A DNA stretch of 64,000 bases from CAVZTX01 sp963778375 (lineage in GTDB: Bacteria > Chloroflexota > Ktedonobacteria > Ktedonobacterales > Ktedonobacteraceae): contig CAVZTX010000027.1 of the NCBI GenBank assembly GCA_963778375.1, positions 1 to 64,000 on the forward strand, written 5' to 3'. Both the position numbers and the translations under genes were made by a program. This document shows, in pieces, positions 16,723 to 26,327 of this stretch (positions are counted from its first letter, which is position 1; each line of letters opens with the position of its first letter). The notes under the pieces were generated by a model. That model did no database searches. It was not told where the DNA came from and worked only from the letters and a program-made list of their open reading frames with translations.

Positions 16723-16982
16723 ATACGAGAGATGAGCTTGAAGCGACTTTTGGTCCTTCTGCGAGGTACTCCGACCATACAGCGGGTCAGACAATCACCT
16801 ATTGCGTTGATAAGGAGATACATACAGGAACCATTCTGTATGTGTGCGCCCCAGCTATGACTGAGACAGGCAACTGGCTCCCAATATGTTATGTCGTTGA
16901 GCGTGCCGGTACTAAATCTGCCTGGCTGGATTATGTGATCCCATCAGAAATTGTCACGAGTTCCTCAAACTCGTTGTACTGA
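16719..16982 (+). CDS. Small hypothetical protein coupled to the DUF62 gene
   Basis: An 87-residue soluble protein of unknown family (HTGTILYVCAPAMT, WLPICYVVE, WLDYVIPSEIV). The ATG overlaps the stop codon of the upstream gene by four bases (ATGA), a strong sign of a real, co-translated gene. The beta-rich pattern suggests a small barrel. Function may be tied to the upstream DUF62 enzyme. Confidence 0.65.
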   Translation: MNTRDELEATFGPSARYSDHTAGQTITYCVDKEIHTGTILYVCAPAMTETGNWLPICYVVERAGTKSAWLDYVIPSEIVTSSSNSLY

Positions 16983-17048
16983 CTTTGTGAGACATCCTTT
17001 TTAAAACTACTAGCTTCATCTCCCCGCAATGTCAAGGTAGCCTATTCA

Positions 17049-17768
17049 CTAACGTGAGTGCATCGAGGTGTATTGCGTCACAATGGATAATTCCGCCCAT
17101 CGCTCTTTCAACATAGTCGCTAATGTACGTAAGGCCCATTGTTCTCCAGCGGCGTGTCCAATGATGGTGACGTTCATGTTCGTCTGCTGAACGGCATTGC
17201 GAGCGGACTGACGAAATTGGCCCGTGATATAGAGGTCTATGGAGTGTGTAGCAGCTTCTCGAATGAGTGCGTCAGTCATTGCAGCGACGACGGCGAGGCG
17301 ATGCACCGTTTCTGTGTAGCGCGTTTCGATGCTGGGAGCAGTGCCAAAGATACCTGCAAGGGTTGCACTAACATCGTTAAGGGTTGAGGGTGGAATGTCC
17401 CCAAACATGCCATAGGGAATGCTTTCTTTATAGGCAAATGGGGTTGGATTGCTGATACCGAGGGCGGATGCGAGACGTGTATTCCAGCCAAAGGTGAGAG
17501 TGAGGTCGAATGCAAGATGATAGGCTAGGATGCCGACATCTTCTGGTAACGTTTGAAGGTCAAGTTGCCAGGGGCGATGCAGGAAGAGGGCGTCAAGGTG
17601 CTGGCGTTTGACCCATTCCCCGATATTTGACCATGGCTCGATAGCCAGGCCGATACGGTGTACTGGACGAGATGAGAAGCGATAGATACCATTCTGGTCG
17701 TTTGGGAAGTGTGAACTCTCAAGGATGCTATCAAGATAGGAGGCTATGATAGTGAGTGAGACGGGCAT
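17049..17768 (-). CDS. Nif3-like dinuclear metal centre family protein
   Basis: A 239-residue protein resembling the Nif3/YbgI (GTP cyclohydrolase 1 type 2-like) family. Supporting segments are FLHRPWQLD near residue 62, AYHLAFDLTLTFGWNTRLASALG near 82-105 (the usual HxxxD-type helix), and DLYITGQFRQSARNA followed by IGHAAGEQWALRTLA at the C terminus, where the family has its second metal-ligand His and Glu. It lacks the inserted PII-like domain, as short forms do. GGAGGAGCG precedes the ATG. It is the last gene of a minus-strand run with the hydrolase and ctaA. The biochemical role of the family is not settled. Confidence 0.75.
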   Translation of the reverse strand: MPVSLTIIASYLDSILESSHFPNDQNGIYRFSSRPVHRIGLAIEPWSNIGEWVKRQHLDALFLHRPWQLDLQTLPEDVGILAYHLAFDLTLTFGWNTRLASALGISNPTPFAYKESIPYGMFGDIPPSTLNDVSATLAGIFGTAPSIETRYTETVHRLAVVAAMTDALIREAATHSIDLYITGQFRQSARNAVQQTNMNVTIIGHAAGEQWALRTLATMLKERWAELSIVTQYTSMHSR

Positions 17769-17825
17769 GGAATAATCGCTCCTCCAAATTCATTTAGCTG
17801 GAACATGAAGGATGTTTACTTCATG

Positions 17826-18638
17826 CTACTTCTGAAAGAGCACGCGCTGCACAAAAGCTATCACATCAGCGATCACCTCATCTTGATTCGTCTCGTTAAA
17901 GATCTCGTGCAGCGCTCCAGGGTAAATATGCTCCTCAAAGCGGGTTCCACGCAGGTGTTCAACAACAGGACGGGTGGCGGCAAGAGGGACCAGCGGGTCG
18001 AGTTCGCCATGAATCCACAACAGCGGGAGGTTTCCATAGGATGGCCCGGTCTCGATGGTGTCTAGCTCGCGTTTCATAGCTTCAAGCATGGGACGCTTGA
18101 AAGGGCCGTGCCACACTAGCGGATCACTTGCGTAGGCTTCTCCAACCGAGGTGTCGCGCGAGAGGACAGCCGGGTCGAGAGGAATGTCGGGAATAGGATC
18201 CAACGAGAGCAGTTGCTCCACCATTGCACGCGACCCAAACATTGGCCCGGAGAGGACTAGTGCAACCAACTCGTTGCCGTAACGCTGCCCATACCGTGCC
18301 GCGATCATTCCGCCCATGGAGTGGCCGATGAGTACCACGGGCAGACCGCTGTACTTCTCCAAGGCCTGCTGCGTCACCGTGTGCAGATCGGTAATAATCT
18401 CCTCGAAGTCCTCAATTAGCGCACGTTCGCCCTCTGATTTTCCGTGCCCCTGATGGTCAGGCCCGACGACTGCTGCACCGGCCTGACGAAGCGCCTCAGC
18501 GACGTGGCTATAGCGACCAATATGTTCACCATACCCATGTGCCAATACTGCTAGCCACTGCGCGTGCTCGTTGGGCCACTCTTGAACGGTGATGCGCCCA
18601 TGTTGGCCATCGATTGTCCACTGCGTTGTTTCTGGCAT
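17826..18638 (-). CDS. Alpha/beta hydrolase, monoacylglycerol lipase-like
   Basis: A 270-residue serine hydrolase of the Hydrolase_4 (lysophospholipase/monoacylglycerol lipase) type. HGYGEH forms the oxyanion-hole loop, GHSMGG holds the nucleophile Ser107, and IHGELDPLV and GALHEIFNE supply Asp214 and His244, so the triad is complete. The motif DHQGHGKSEG is typical of the group. No signal peptide is seen. AAGGAG stands 8 bases before the ATG, 15 bases after ctaA, so the two are probably co-transcribed. The likely substrate is a monoacylglycerol or similar lipid ester. Confidence 0.92.
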   Translation of the reverse strand: MPETTQWTIDGQHGRITVQEWPNEHAQWLAVLAHGYGEHIGRYSHVAEALRQAGAAVVGPDHQGHGKSEGERALIEDFEEIITDLHTVTQQALEKYSGLPVVLIGHSMGGMIAARYGQRYGNELVALVLSGPMFGSRAMVEQLLSLDPIPDIPLDPAVLSRDTSVGEAYASDPLVWHGPFKRPMLEAMKRELDTIETGPSYGNLPLLWIHGELDPLVPLAATRPVVEHLRGTRFEEHIYPGALHEIFNETNQDEVIADVIAFVQRVLFQK

Positions 18639-18653
18639 GCCAAACGCTCCTTA

Positions 18654-19634
18654 CTAGGGTACCGTTTTTAGTTCTAATTGCTTGCTTTCCACACTTTGCG
18701 CCAACCTGTTTCTCTTCCAGGGCCATCCGACCTGAACGCAGAAGTAGCAGAGGACCGCGAAGAAGACTGAGATCAGGGTCGTATGGACGAGGGCGGCTAG
18801 CATTTGGCCGATGGTCCAGACGTTGATAAGTCCACTTATGGCTTGCAAGGTAATCAGAACGAAGGCCCACGAGGCACCTAGAACAAGATCACGGCGCTCA
18901 CGATAAGCGCGAAGAACAATAACGAGCAAGCAGAGCATGAACAGCCATAGCAGTCCGGCGGCGTAACGATGGAGGACCTGGATACCGGCTAACGAGGACA
19001 AACCGGGTAGATAGGTCGAGCCGCACAAAGGAAGAGATGTACCACAGCCTGTCACCGCTCCGGTGTGTTCGACCAGGGCACCTGTATACACGACAAGATA
19101 GGTGTAGACGGCCAGGCCCCAGACAGGAAGTTGCAGCCGGGAAACTGCTGGTTGTATGTTCACTCGTCCGTTTTGTGGCTCCCGTCTCACCTGGAAGAGA
19201 CGGATGGTCAAGAGAATGACGCTGGCAAAGGCGATCAAGGAGAGGCCAAAGTGGACGGAAAGGATCCAGTTGAGCGCGAGCGTTCCTTCAAACATGACGG
19301 TGAGCGCACCTAACGCGCCTTGCAGGATGACAAATAACAGGCTGAGAAAGGCGAAGAGTTTGACGCGAAAATCTGAGCGATACATGAGCCAGGCCCATAC
19401 GGTTAAGATAAGCACTAAGGCTCCATCAAGGCTTGAGATGATGCGATGACTGTATTCAATTATGCCCGCGACTGTGATCACGCCGGGAATAATTTGACCG
19501 TGACAGAACGGCCAGGTATTGCCACATCCGTGACCAGAGCCTGTTGTTGTGACAAGCACGCCCAACAAGATGACGAAATATGTGGCGATGGAGGTGATGA
19601 TGGCAAATATTCTGATGAGACGCTGCATATTCAT
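18654..19634 (-). CDS. ctaA: Heme A synthase (CtaA/Cox15)
   Basis: A membrane protein of about 326 residues with eight hydrophobic segments that oxidises heme O to heme A for cytochrome c oxidase. Each half has the family features: GVLVTTTGSGHGCGNTWPFC with the first extracellular Cys pair and IIEYSHRI with a heme-ligand His; then VEHTGAVTGCGTSLPLCG and IQVLHRYAAG with the second Cys pair and His. The start MNMQRLIRIF at 19634 is preferred because it begins right before the first membrane helix. It implies an aa3-type oxidase elsewhere. An inverted repeat (19657-19674) sits just upstream. Confidence 0.92.
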   Translation of the reverse strand: MNMQRLIRIFAIITSIATYFVILLGVLVTTTGSGHGCGNTWPFCHGQIIPGVITVAGIIEYSHRIISSLDGALVLILTVWAWLMYRSDFRVKLFAFLSLLFVILQGALGALTVMFEGTLALNWILSVHFGLSLIAFASVILLTIRLFQVRREPQNGRVNIQPAVSRLQLPVWGLAVYTYLVVYTGALVEHTGAVTGCGTSLPLCGSTYLPGLSSLAGIQVLHRYAAGLLWLFMLCLLVIVLRAYRERRDLVLGASWAFVLITLQAISGLINVWTIGQMLAALVHTTLISVFFAVLCYFCVQVGWPWKRNRLAQSVESKQLELKTVP

Positions 19635-19656
19635 TGCTTCGTTTTCCACTTCTCGG

Positions 19657-19674
19657 GTGTACGTCGCTGTACAC
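19657..19674. promoter_or_regulatory. Inverted repeat GTGTAC-N6-GTACAC upstream of ctaA
   Basis: Perfect six-base arms with a six-base spacer lie 23 bases before the preferred ctaA start. The size and symmetry suit a dimeric repressor site, but no regulator can be named. Confidence 0.4.
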
Positions 19675-19773
19675 ACAATAGGATTGCTAATAATAACTCA
19701 GGTCTTATAATAACGGAAGATGGGCGAATCGTCAAAGTGTTTTATGTGAGTTGCCGTATTCACAAAACCGGTG

Positions 19774-21721
19774 TCAACTTGCAGAGTTATTGTGTTTATT
19801 ATTTTCTCCATCTTGCTCACCCTCTGTTTGCTTGGGAAGAGGAACTGATTTCGCAATTTTCTCCTGAGTATTACGCAATTCCGCAAGTGCGTCATGCATC
19901 TGCTGCACCCAACCCATGTTTTCAGTCTCCAAGATTTGCTCTGTGGTACTGACAAGCTGCTCAAAGCTTTCTGTGTGTCTATTTTGTGGTAAGCCTATCC
20001 ATAAATGCTTCGCGTTGTTCAGGTTGGATGCAGTTTGATTGTACTTTATCAGTGTGTACTCTACCTGCTGGTACTGCAAATATGAGGCAAATGCAGCAGC
20101 CAGTGCCCCTGTCAATGCAACCACCGGCTCAAATCCTAACGCAGCTAAAAGAGTGCCTACCCCACCAGCAATGAAAATCCACCAGTAGTTTCGCTTTAAC
20201 TTTTTCGCTAAGGTATTTGATCTACCTCGAAAGAAAGTAAGCTGATCGCCAATACGTATAGACATGTAACGCTCAGGGGTGAGCTTGCTATACCCATCAT
20301 CTTTTGCCTCCGCACCGTACATCTTTGGAGGAATGGGACCATTATATGGCTGTAATGCTGCGACATTTATCTCGGTTTGCATCAAATGGCGACTGATATC
20401 TGATATCTTCTCTGTAAATTTTTCTTGGGGTGTCAGTTTCGGCTTTCCATCATCAGACGAAACTGCTGATCGCCCGACTTCTTTTTTATATTCTCCCGTT
20501 TCGGTACGGTAGCGATAAATCTCACGTTTAATGGCTTCAGCACTCGCACGCAGCAGTATCCACTTATTGCCTGGAGTAAAGCGACTGGTACCTGCAATAA
20601 GAATAGAAACAATAATCGGCAAGAGCACAATAGTGTAGTGAATAATCCAATTGAGTGAGGCATTGGTAGTAAGTATACTGGTCTGCTTCAAAAGTACCTG
20701 AGTCACCACTATTGCTGTAGCAAGCAACCCCACTCCCAAAATCCAATCTTGCAGACCAAGAAAACTTTTCTGTTGTTTGTTGGCATTCTCATCATAGAGC
20801 GCGAAAAGTTGCCAGGCGTGTGAGAGGATATCGCTGCGATTGAGCAGTTGCTTTAATAATTTCTCAAATTGCTCGATTGGGCCTTCGAGTGGAAACAGGT
20901 GAATATCACCTTTCTCGATAATCTCGGTCAATTCTGGGTCAAGAATAGCAAGCCCATTCTGCTGTTGTGTTTTTTTCTTCTGAGAACGTCCGAACAAGAT
21001 GCGTTTCTTACGCTGCTCCTGCTGTTCATTCTTCTTTCGCCACAACCTGGCAATTTCATCCGCACTTCGATCACTCCCCTCGATGACAATAATAGGCCAG
21101 CCCTTTTGAACACTGTGCCATGCCTTGTGCATGGCAATCTCCTCACCATTCACAAGAATCGTCACAAGGGGGATGCGTTTACCTTCTTCACCTCTGCTTA
21201 ATTCATCGGCTAACTGATACATCAAAGCGGTTTCGTCACCCCATTTGTCACCTCTCATCAAGGCAAAGTGAGAATGGTTTGGATCGAGTGGTGTATGTTC
21301 AGATTGAGAATTATGAGCAGGCGGTCCTGGATAGGTCACGAGATCAGCAGGTAATACACCTAGTAGGGTAGTTTTGTAGCCACGCTCGGCAACACCCTGC
21401 CCCATCATAGCCATAATACCGGCCTGTGTTCCGCCATCGATAATCAATGCTTCCTCTTCGACCGCGACACGTGCGATACCCAGATTAGACAGGAGCTTGA
21501 GACGGGCATTCAAAGATTCATCGAGATTACTCGGCTCCCCCAATGACGAGGATGAGTGCCTTTGGTTTTCGAATGCCGAGCGCTTTGATGACCTGGTCAG
21601 CAGAGGCAGTAGGTGGCACAGTGACCGCCAGGGCAGTATGTCCATTAGGGAATTGTATTTCTTGCCTGTTCAATCCTTGGCTTGCTTGTATCATAGGCTG
21701 GACAGGTTGCATACTATCCAT
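19774..21721 (-). pseudogene. SLOG (LSDAT-type)-SLATT membrane protein, frameshifted
   Basis: Two reading frames together give one protein of about 648 residues. The first (ATG at 21721, AGGAGG 6 bases upstream) encodes IKALGIRKPKALILVIGG; the second, from about 21540 to 19774, encodes SNLDESLNARLKLL, EEEALIIDGGTQAGIMAMMG and HFALMRGDKWGDE. This is the prokaryotic TRPM-like SLOG (LSDAT) fold, predicted to bind a nucleotide-derived ligand. Two SLATT-like modules follow, each with a pair of membrane helices (about 303-365 and 480-530 of the second frame). The shift lies at a run of five G on the coding strand (21537-21541); four G would restore the frame. Known SLOG-SLATT proteins are predicted sensor-effectors in conflict systems. 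Whether the shift is real or an assembly error is undecided. Confidence 0.75.
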
Positions 21722-21854
21722 CAATTGCCTCCTATTACATATCTTTGTGAATGAAATGGAAGAAAATGATAGTGACTCTACAGTGTCTTTATTGTAACAT
21801 GAATGAGAAAATTTCCATAGACGGTATTATTGAGCTATTCCAAGATAGGGTTTG

Positions 21855-21863
21855 TGCTATACT
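21855..21863 (+). promoter_or_regulatory. Extended -10 promoter TGCTATACT for the EamA gene
   Basis: TGC plus TATACT ends 33 bases before the ATG at 21897. On the opposite strand, near 21790, TGTTACAAT is a possible divergent extended -10 for the SLOG-SLATT gene. Confidence 0.5.
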
Positions 21864-21896
21864 ATTCGGAAATCACTGTTTGGTTCAGGAGGAAGC

Positions 21897-22856
21897 ATGA
21901 CACGCAAGGGCTGGCTGTTGTTCATCGCGATGTCGGTGATCTGGGGAATTCCTTATCTGTTCATCAAGATTGCAGTGCGGGAACTTGATCCAACCGTGGT
22001 GGTATTTGCTCGTGTGGGAATCGCTGCTGTGGTTCTGCTGCCTGTCGCAGTCCAACGAGGGGTGTTGCGACAGATGCGTGAGCGATGGCTTGTGGTTGCT
22101 GCGCTTGCTTTGGTGCAGATTGCCGTGCCGTTTCTATTGATTAGCTACGGTGAGCAGCATATTGCATCATCGCTCACCAGCTTACTCATCGCTGCCGATC
22201 CCTTACTTGTTGTGCTATTTGCGCTCCGCTTTGATCCAAGTGAGCGGGTTAACGGGTTGCGACTGATTGGGCTGCTGGTGGGCATGGGAGGTGTGATCAC
22301 CCTGCTGGGTTTCGACGTTGGTGGAGATAAGCAAAGATTGCTGGGTGCAATTTTTGTCCTGCTCGCCACTGTGGGTTACGCTGCTAGCGCTCTGCTCATC
22401 AAACGGCCGACTATTGCTGCTCTACCTAATCTAGGGGTGGTGACGGTTATGTGTATCACCACGACTATTGTGCTATCACCGCTGGCTCTGACAAGGCTTC
22501 CCGGCAAGATACCGAGTGTGGAGGTGATAGTAAGTCTGATTGTGCTTGGTGTGATCTGCACGGCGGTGGCATATCTTGTCTACTTCGCCCTCATTGCTGA
22601 GGTTGGAGCCAGCCGCGGTACCGTCATCACCTATGTTAATCCGGCTGTCGCTGTGCTTCTCGGCGTCATTTTACTCGGCGAGCCGCTCAATGTGGCTATT
22701 ATCGTGGGGTTTCTGTTGATTATTTTGGGGTCATGGTTGTCTACAGGAGGAGCTTTACCGCCGTCGGTGAGGCAGCTCATTCGACTTCCTGGACGGCAAG
22801 AAACCAGGCGAGAAGTTGGAGTTGCCAGGCAGGACACTTCTCGTCAACGATTGTGA
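21897..22856 (+). CDS. EamA/DMT-family transporter
   Basis: A 319-residue drug/metabolite transporter with ten predicted membrane helices in two EamA repeats. SVIWGIPYLFIKIAVRELDP opens the first repeat, and IFVLLATVGYAASALLIKR the second, ending with GVILLGEPL in the penultimate helix. Members export amino acids, purines or drugs, and the substrate cannot be told. The start at 21897 is fixed by AGGAGGAAGC directly upstream. It is transcribed away from the SLOG-SLATT gene. Confidence 0.9.
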   Translation: MTRKGWLLFIAMSVIWGIPYLFIKIAVRELDPTVVVFARVGIAAVVLLPVAVQRGVLRQMRERWLVVAALALVQIAVPFLLISYGEQHIASSLTSLLIAADPLLVVLFALRFDPSERVNGLRLIGLLVGMGGVITLLGFDVGGDKQRLLGAIFVLLATVGYAASALLIKRPTIAALPNLGVVTVMCITTTIVLSPLALTRLPGKIPSVEVIVSLIVLGVICTAVAYLVYFALIAEVGASRGTVITYVNPAVAVLLGVILLGEPLNVAIIVGFLLIILGSWLSTGGALPPSVRQLIRLPGRQETRREVGVARQDTSRQRL

Positions 22857-22922
22857 GAGTACAAAGCCAGTAGGTATGCGGTAGGTGACTTGTAAAGCTA
22901 TTTCCTTGCTGACCTTTTTGTG

Positions 22923-22931
22923 TGCTATACT
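22923..22931 (+). promoter_or_regulatory. Extended -10 promoter TGCTATACT for the MalT-type regulator
   Basis: TGC plus TATACT ends 53 bases before the ATG at 22985. Transcription would begin at about 22937-22939, so the mRNA would start inside the G-rich 17-mer at 22936-22952. Confidence 0.5.
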
Positions 22932-22935
22932 CATG

Positions 22936-22952
22936 AGTGTTGGGGGATTGGG
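22936..22952 (+). repeat. 17-base arm, complementary to 26311-26327
   Basis: AGTGTTGGGGGATTGGG lies at the predicted 5' end of the regulator mRNA and matches exactly, in inverted form, CCCAATCCCCCAACACT behind the stop codon. The arms are 3.36 kb apart and enclose only the regulator gene. Confidence 0.85.
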
Positions 22953-22984
22953 GGTGAAATACCCAACGGTAAGGGAAGGATACT

Positions 22985-25900
22985 ATGCCCAGAGCATCGC
23001 AGTATACGCTCATCTGGTCGCACGAGCACCAGCACTATGAGATCCTCATCCATGGGCAACGAGAGCACTGTTTTCCTCGGGGAGAAGAGCCAACATGGCA
23101 AAGATGGTTGTCCGAGCACACTGCGTTTGCGTTTCAGGGGCAAGCAGGAAGACTTTCAGTCCTCAAAGAAGCCCGATCACGTGGGGATGGCTATTGGTAT
23201 GCCTATCGCACGCAAGATCGGCATACCCGCAAACGCTATCTCGGACCCACGGCCAATGTGTCGTTCGCACGTTTAGAGGAGGAAGCGGAAGCGCTTACAA
23301 ATGAAGCCGCACGTGCCTCTCTTGGACCCTTGAGGACACCGTATGAGACCTCGATTCACCAAGCGGGAACTGGGCAGCCGAACGCGCAGCCTCAGGACGT
23401 GCAGAGGGCGATCCTGCTCTCTCCTAAGCTCTCTCGCCCCCGTTTGTCACCTTCGCTTGTGGAGCGCGAACGCTTGCTCAACGAATTGGATGCGGTACGT
23501 TCTCATGGTCTGACGTTGCTCTCTGCTTCTGCTGGCAGCGGGAAGACCACACTGCTTTCCGCATGGGTGGCCGCATCATTGCAGCCGCAGGCAAACGGGA
23601 GAACGACGGGACGTGTAGAGCGCAGGGAAGCCGAACAAGCTGTCGCCTGGCTCTCCCTTGATGAACTAGATAATGATGCGATACGCTTTTGGGTCTCGAT
23701 CATTGCGGCACTACGTACCTGCCTGTCGAAGATTGGGCAGGAGGCTTTAGCCATGCTGCATTCGCCCCAGTCCCCCCCTCTCTCGACCATCTTGACCTCC
23801 TTGCTTAATGAGGTCGTAGAGGAGGGGTCCGAAATCATCCTCATCCTGGATGACTACCATGTGATCGAGGACCAGAGCATTCACGAGAGTATGGTCTACT
23901 TGCTCGATCATTTGCCCTCCAATCTGCACCTGGTACTTGCCACGCGCACTGATCCCGAGCTTCCCCTCTCAAGGTTTCGCGTTCGTGGTCAGATGATTGA
24001 GATCCGCGACCGTGACCTGCGTTTTACCCAAGCAGAAACGGCCAGCTTTCTGACACAGGGGATGGGCTTGCCTCTCTCAGAAGAAGATGTGGCTACTCTG
24101 GAACAACGTACTGAGGGCTGGATCGCGGGTTTGCAACTAGCGGCGCTCTCCATGCGCAGGCGACAAGACCCTTCTGCCTTTGTGAAGGACTTTGCTGGTA
24201 GCCACCGCTTCTTGCTGGACTATGTGCAGCAAGAAATTCTTACGAGGTTGCCGGGAACACTGCAAGACTTTCTGCTCCAAACATCGATCCTCAGCCGCAT
24301 GAATGCCGCCTTATGCCAGGCCGTCACTGCGCTGCCTTCGCAGCAGACCAGTCAGGAGATGTTAGAGGCATTGGAGCGGGCAAACCTCTTTGTGGTGCCA
24401 CTCGATGAGCAACGGCAGTGGTACCGTTTTCATGACCTCTTTCGCGAGGCGCTGCGCACTCGTTTGCAAGCGAGCCAGCCGGACCTCATGCCGCTCCTGC
24501 ACATCCGGGCGGCATGTTGGTATGAAGCTGCGGACGAGCTGCGGGAGGCGATTGCGCACGCGCTGGCCGCGCCTGACTATCCTCTGGCTGCCTCCTTGAT
24601 GGAGCAGGCAGCTCCTCACTTCTGGCTTAGTGGGGAAGCAAGAACCGTCCACACCTGGACGCTGGCCCTACCAATTGCTGTCATGCGTGCGCATATCCGC
24701 CTGGCTCTAGATGCCGCTCTCCGTTTGCTCAGCTCCGTCACGATTGGTACCCCAACCGTACATACTAGCATACAGACTCAGGTGGAGCGCACATTTACGC
24801 GTATGGAAGACATACTGCGGAGAAAGACCGAACTGGCGCTCTCGGAGGCAGAGGTGGCGTTGATCCACAGGCGTCTGCACGTGCTCCGGGCCTTGGTCGA
24901 GGTGGCAGTGATCATCAAGCGTGACGACCACGAGCGCCTGCGCCATCTCGCTCAAGAGGTAGAAGCTCTGCCCCAGGATGAGGAGACAAACTGGAATATG
25001 ATCCCGCTCTACTTCACCTTCTGGCTGACTGCGCTGCTCCGGGATGAGGGAGCTTCTTTGATACCACAGTTGCTTCCAGCGAAGCAGAGGATGATGAAGT
25101 CGGGAGACTTACTGGTAACGACCCGCGTCATGGGCTGGCTGGCTTTTGCCTATACCCAGGCTGCACAGTTGCATCTGGCTCAACAGGAATGCCTGGAGGC
25201 ACTCGCCTTGATTGAACAGAGCGGTGCGAGCACTATCATGGCAGGATATTTGTATCATTTCTTGTTCCAGATTTCCTACGCCTGGAATTGGCTGGAGGAG
25301 GCATCTAACTGGCTCCAGCGTTTGCGGCGTATCGCACATGACTGGCAAGAGTCCGATCTGGTAGTTAGGGCAGAGTTATTGTCAGGGCGGCTCGCGCTAG
25401 CCAGGGGGAATCTGGAGAACGCGCAACAGGCACTGCAAAGGCTCGAAGCTCTGATTGAGCAGGAGGGGTTTGCTAACCATGCTCCCGGGATGATCGCACT
25501 TCGCGTGCAATGGTGGCTAGCTCAAGGAAACCTGGCTGAGGCGTCAGAGTGGGCAGCGCAGACAATACTCTCCCTGGATGCATGGAACCCCTTGCGCAAA
25601 GGGGAAGTGCTGATGCTCGTGAGTGTCTATCTCGCGCAGCAGCAATACGCTAAGGCGGTCGAGACGCTGGAGCGATGGAGTCGGCATCTTGACCGTCAAG
25701 GGGATATCGACACAGCAATCGAATTTCTGGTTCTGTATATGGTGGCCCTGCACCAGAGTGGGAAGCGAGAGCAAGCGATGCGCGTCGCAGCTCGCCTGTT
25801 TACAATGACGGAGCCAGAGGGATACATCCGTGTGTATCTAGATGCAGGTGAACCCATGAAACGGGTACTCAAGATGCTCCTGGAAGCTCCACAAGATGAC

Positions 25901-26260
25901 GAATCCGGTGCTCTGGCTGTTCCCATCTTCAGGTCCTACGTTTTGCGCTTGCTGGCTGCTTTCGAGCAGGAGGAACGGAGGTCCACTCAGGAAAGAGATG
26001 CATCACGTGCCAGCACGCAAAAGGTCTTAGTGCAACCACCGCACGGCACCGTCCAACGAGAGCTCATCGATCCATTGAGTCCCCAGGAACAACGGGTGTT
26101 GCGTCTGCTAGTCGCCGGGCAGACGTACGCGGAGATGGCAGAGGCGCTGATCGTCTCCCCCAATACGATTAAGACGCAAGTCAGCAGCATCTATCGTAAG
26201 CTGGGCGTGAGCCGCCGCACCGAAGCCATCGAGTCGACCCAGCGCCTGCACCTCCTCTAA
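22985..26260 (+). CDS. MalT-type LuxR-family transcriptional regulator
   Basis: A 1091-residue regulator of the MalT/LAL class. Residues about 10-105 form the same unusual N-terminal domain as in the protein at 9173 (FQGQAGRLSVLKEARSRGDG, YWYAYRTQDRHTRKRYLG, SFARLEEEAEAL). The STAND ATPase follows, with Walker A ASAGSGKTT near 182-189 and Walker B IILILDDYHVI near 290-300, then LATRTDPELPLSRFRVRG and EGWIAGLQLAALSM as in MalT. TPR-like helices cover about 500-980, and a LuxR HTH (LSPQEQRVLRLLVAGQTYAE) starts near 1030. GGAAGG precedes the ATG. The inducer and targets are unknown; the small gene and DUF998 gene downstream are possible targets. Confidence 0.92.
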   Translation: MPRASQYTLIWSHEHQHYEILIHGQREHCFPRGEEPTWQRWLSEHTAFAFQGQAGRLSVLKEARSRGDGYWYAYRTQDRHTRKRYLGPTANVSFARLEEEAEALTNEAARASLGPLRTPYETSIHQAGTGQPNAQPQDVQRAILLSPKLSRPRLSPSLVERERLLNELDAVRSHGLTLLSASAGSGKTTLLSAWVAASLQPQANGRTTGRVERREAEQAVAWLSLDELDNDAIRFWVSIIAALRTCLSKIGQEALAMLHSPQSPPLSTILTSLLNEVVEEGSEIILILDDYHVIEDQSIHESMVYLLDHLPSNLHLVLATRTDPELPLSRFRVRGQMIEIRDRDLRFTQAETASFLTQGMGLPLSEEDVATLEQRTEGWIAGLQLAALSMRRRQDPSAFVKDFAGSHRFLLDYVQQEILTRLPGTLQDFLLQTSILSRMNAALCQAVTALPSQQTSQEMLEALERANLFVVPLDEQRQWYRFHDLFREALRTRLQASQPDLMPLLHIRAACWYEAADELREAIAHALAAPDYPLAASLMEQAAPHFWLSGEARTVHTWTLALPIAVMRAHIRLALDAALRLLSSVTIGTPTVHTSIQTQVERTFTRMEDILRRKTELALSEAEVALIHRRLHVLRALVEVAVIIKRDDHERLRHLAQEVEALPQDEETNWNMIPLYFTFWLTALLRDEGASLIPQLLPAKQRMMKSGDLLVTTRVMGWLAFAYTQAAQLHLAQQECLEALALIEQSGASTIMAGYLYHFLFQISYAWNWLEEASNWLQRLRRIAHDWQESDLVVRAELLSGRLALARGNLENAQQALQRLEALIEQEGFANHAPGMIALRVQWWLAQGNLAEASEWAAQTILSLDAWNPLRKGEVLMLVSVYLAQQQYAKAVETLERWSRHLDRQGDIDTAIEFLVLYMVALHQSGKREQAMRVAARLFTMTEPEGYIRVYLDAGEPMKRVLKMLLEAPQDDESGALAVPIFRSYVLRLLAAFEQEERRSTQERDASRASTQKVLVQPPHGTVQRELIDPLSPQEQRVLRLLVAGQTYAEMAEALIVSPNTIKTQVSSIYRKLGVSRRTEAIESTQRLHLL

Positions 26261-26310
26261 TCGCATATCCGCCAGACGAGTCTCTGCCTGTTGTAGAATA
26301 CCGGTCTCCA

Positions 26311-26327
26311 CCCAATCCCCCAACACT
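26311..26327 (-). repeat. 17-base arm, complementary to 22936-22952
   Basis: CCCAATCCCCCAACACT begins 50 bases after the regulator stop. In the mRNA it could pair with the 5' end over 17 bases, or it may be a terminal inverted repeat of a single-gene unit. Confidence 0.85.

Noticed and set aside
19446..19952. A 168-codon plus-strand ORF across the ctaA promoter region.
   Set aside because: It is antisense to ctaA and the SLOG-SLATT gene and has no protein-like pattern.
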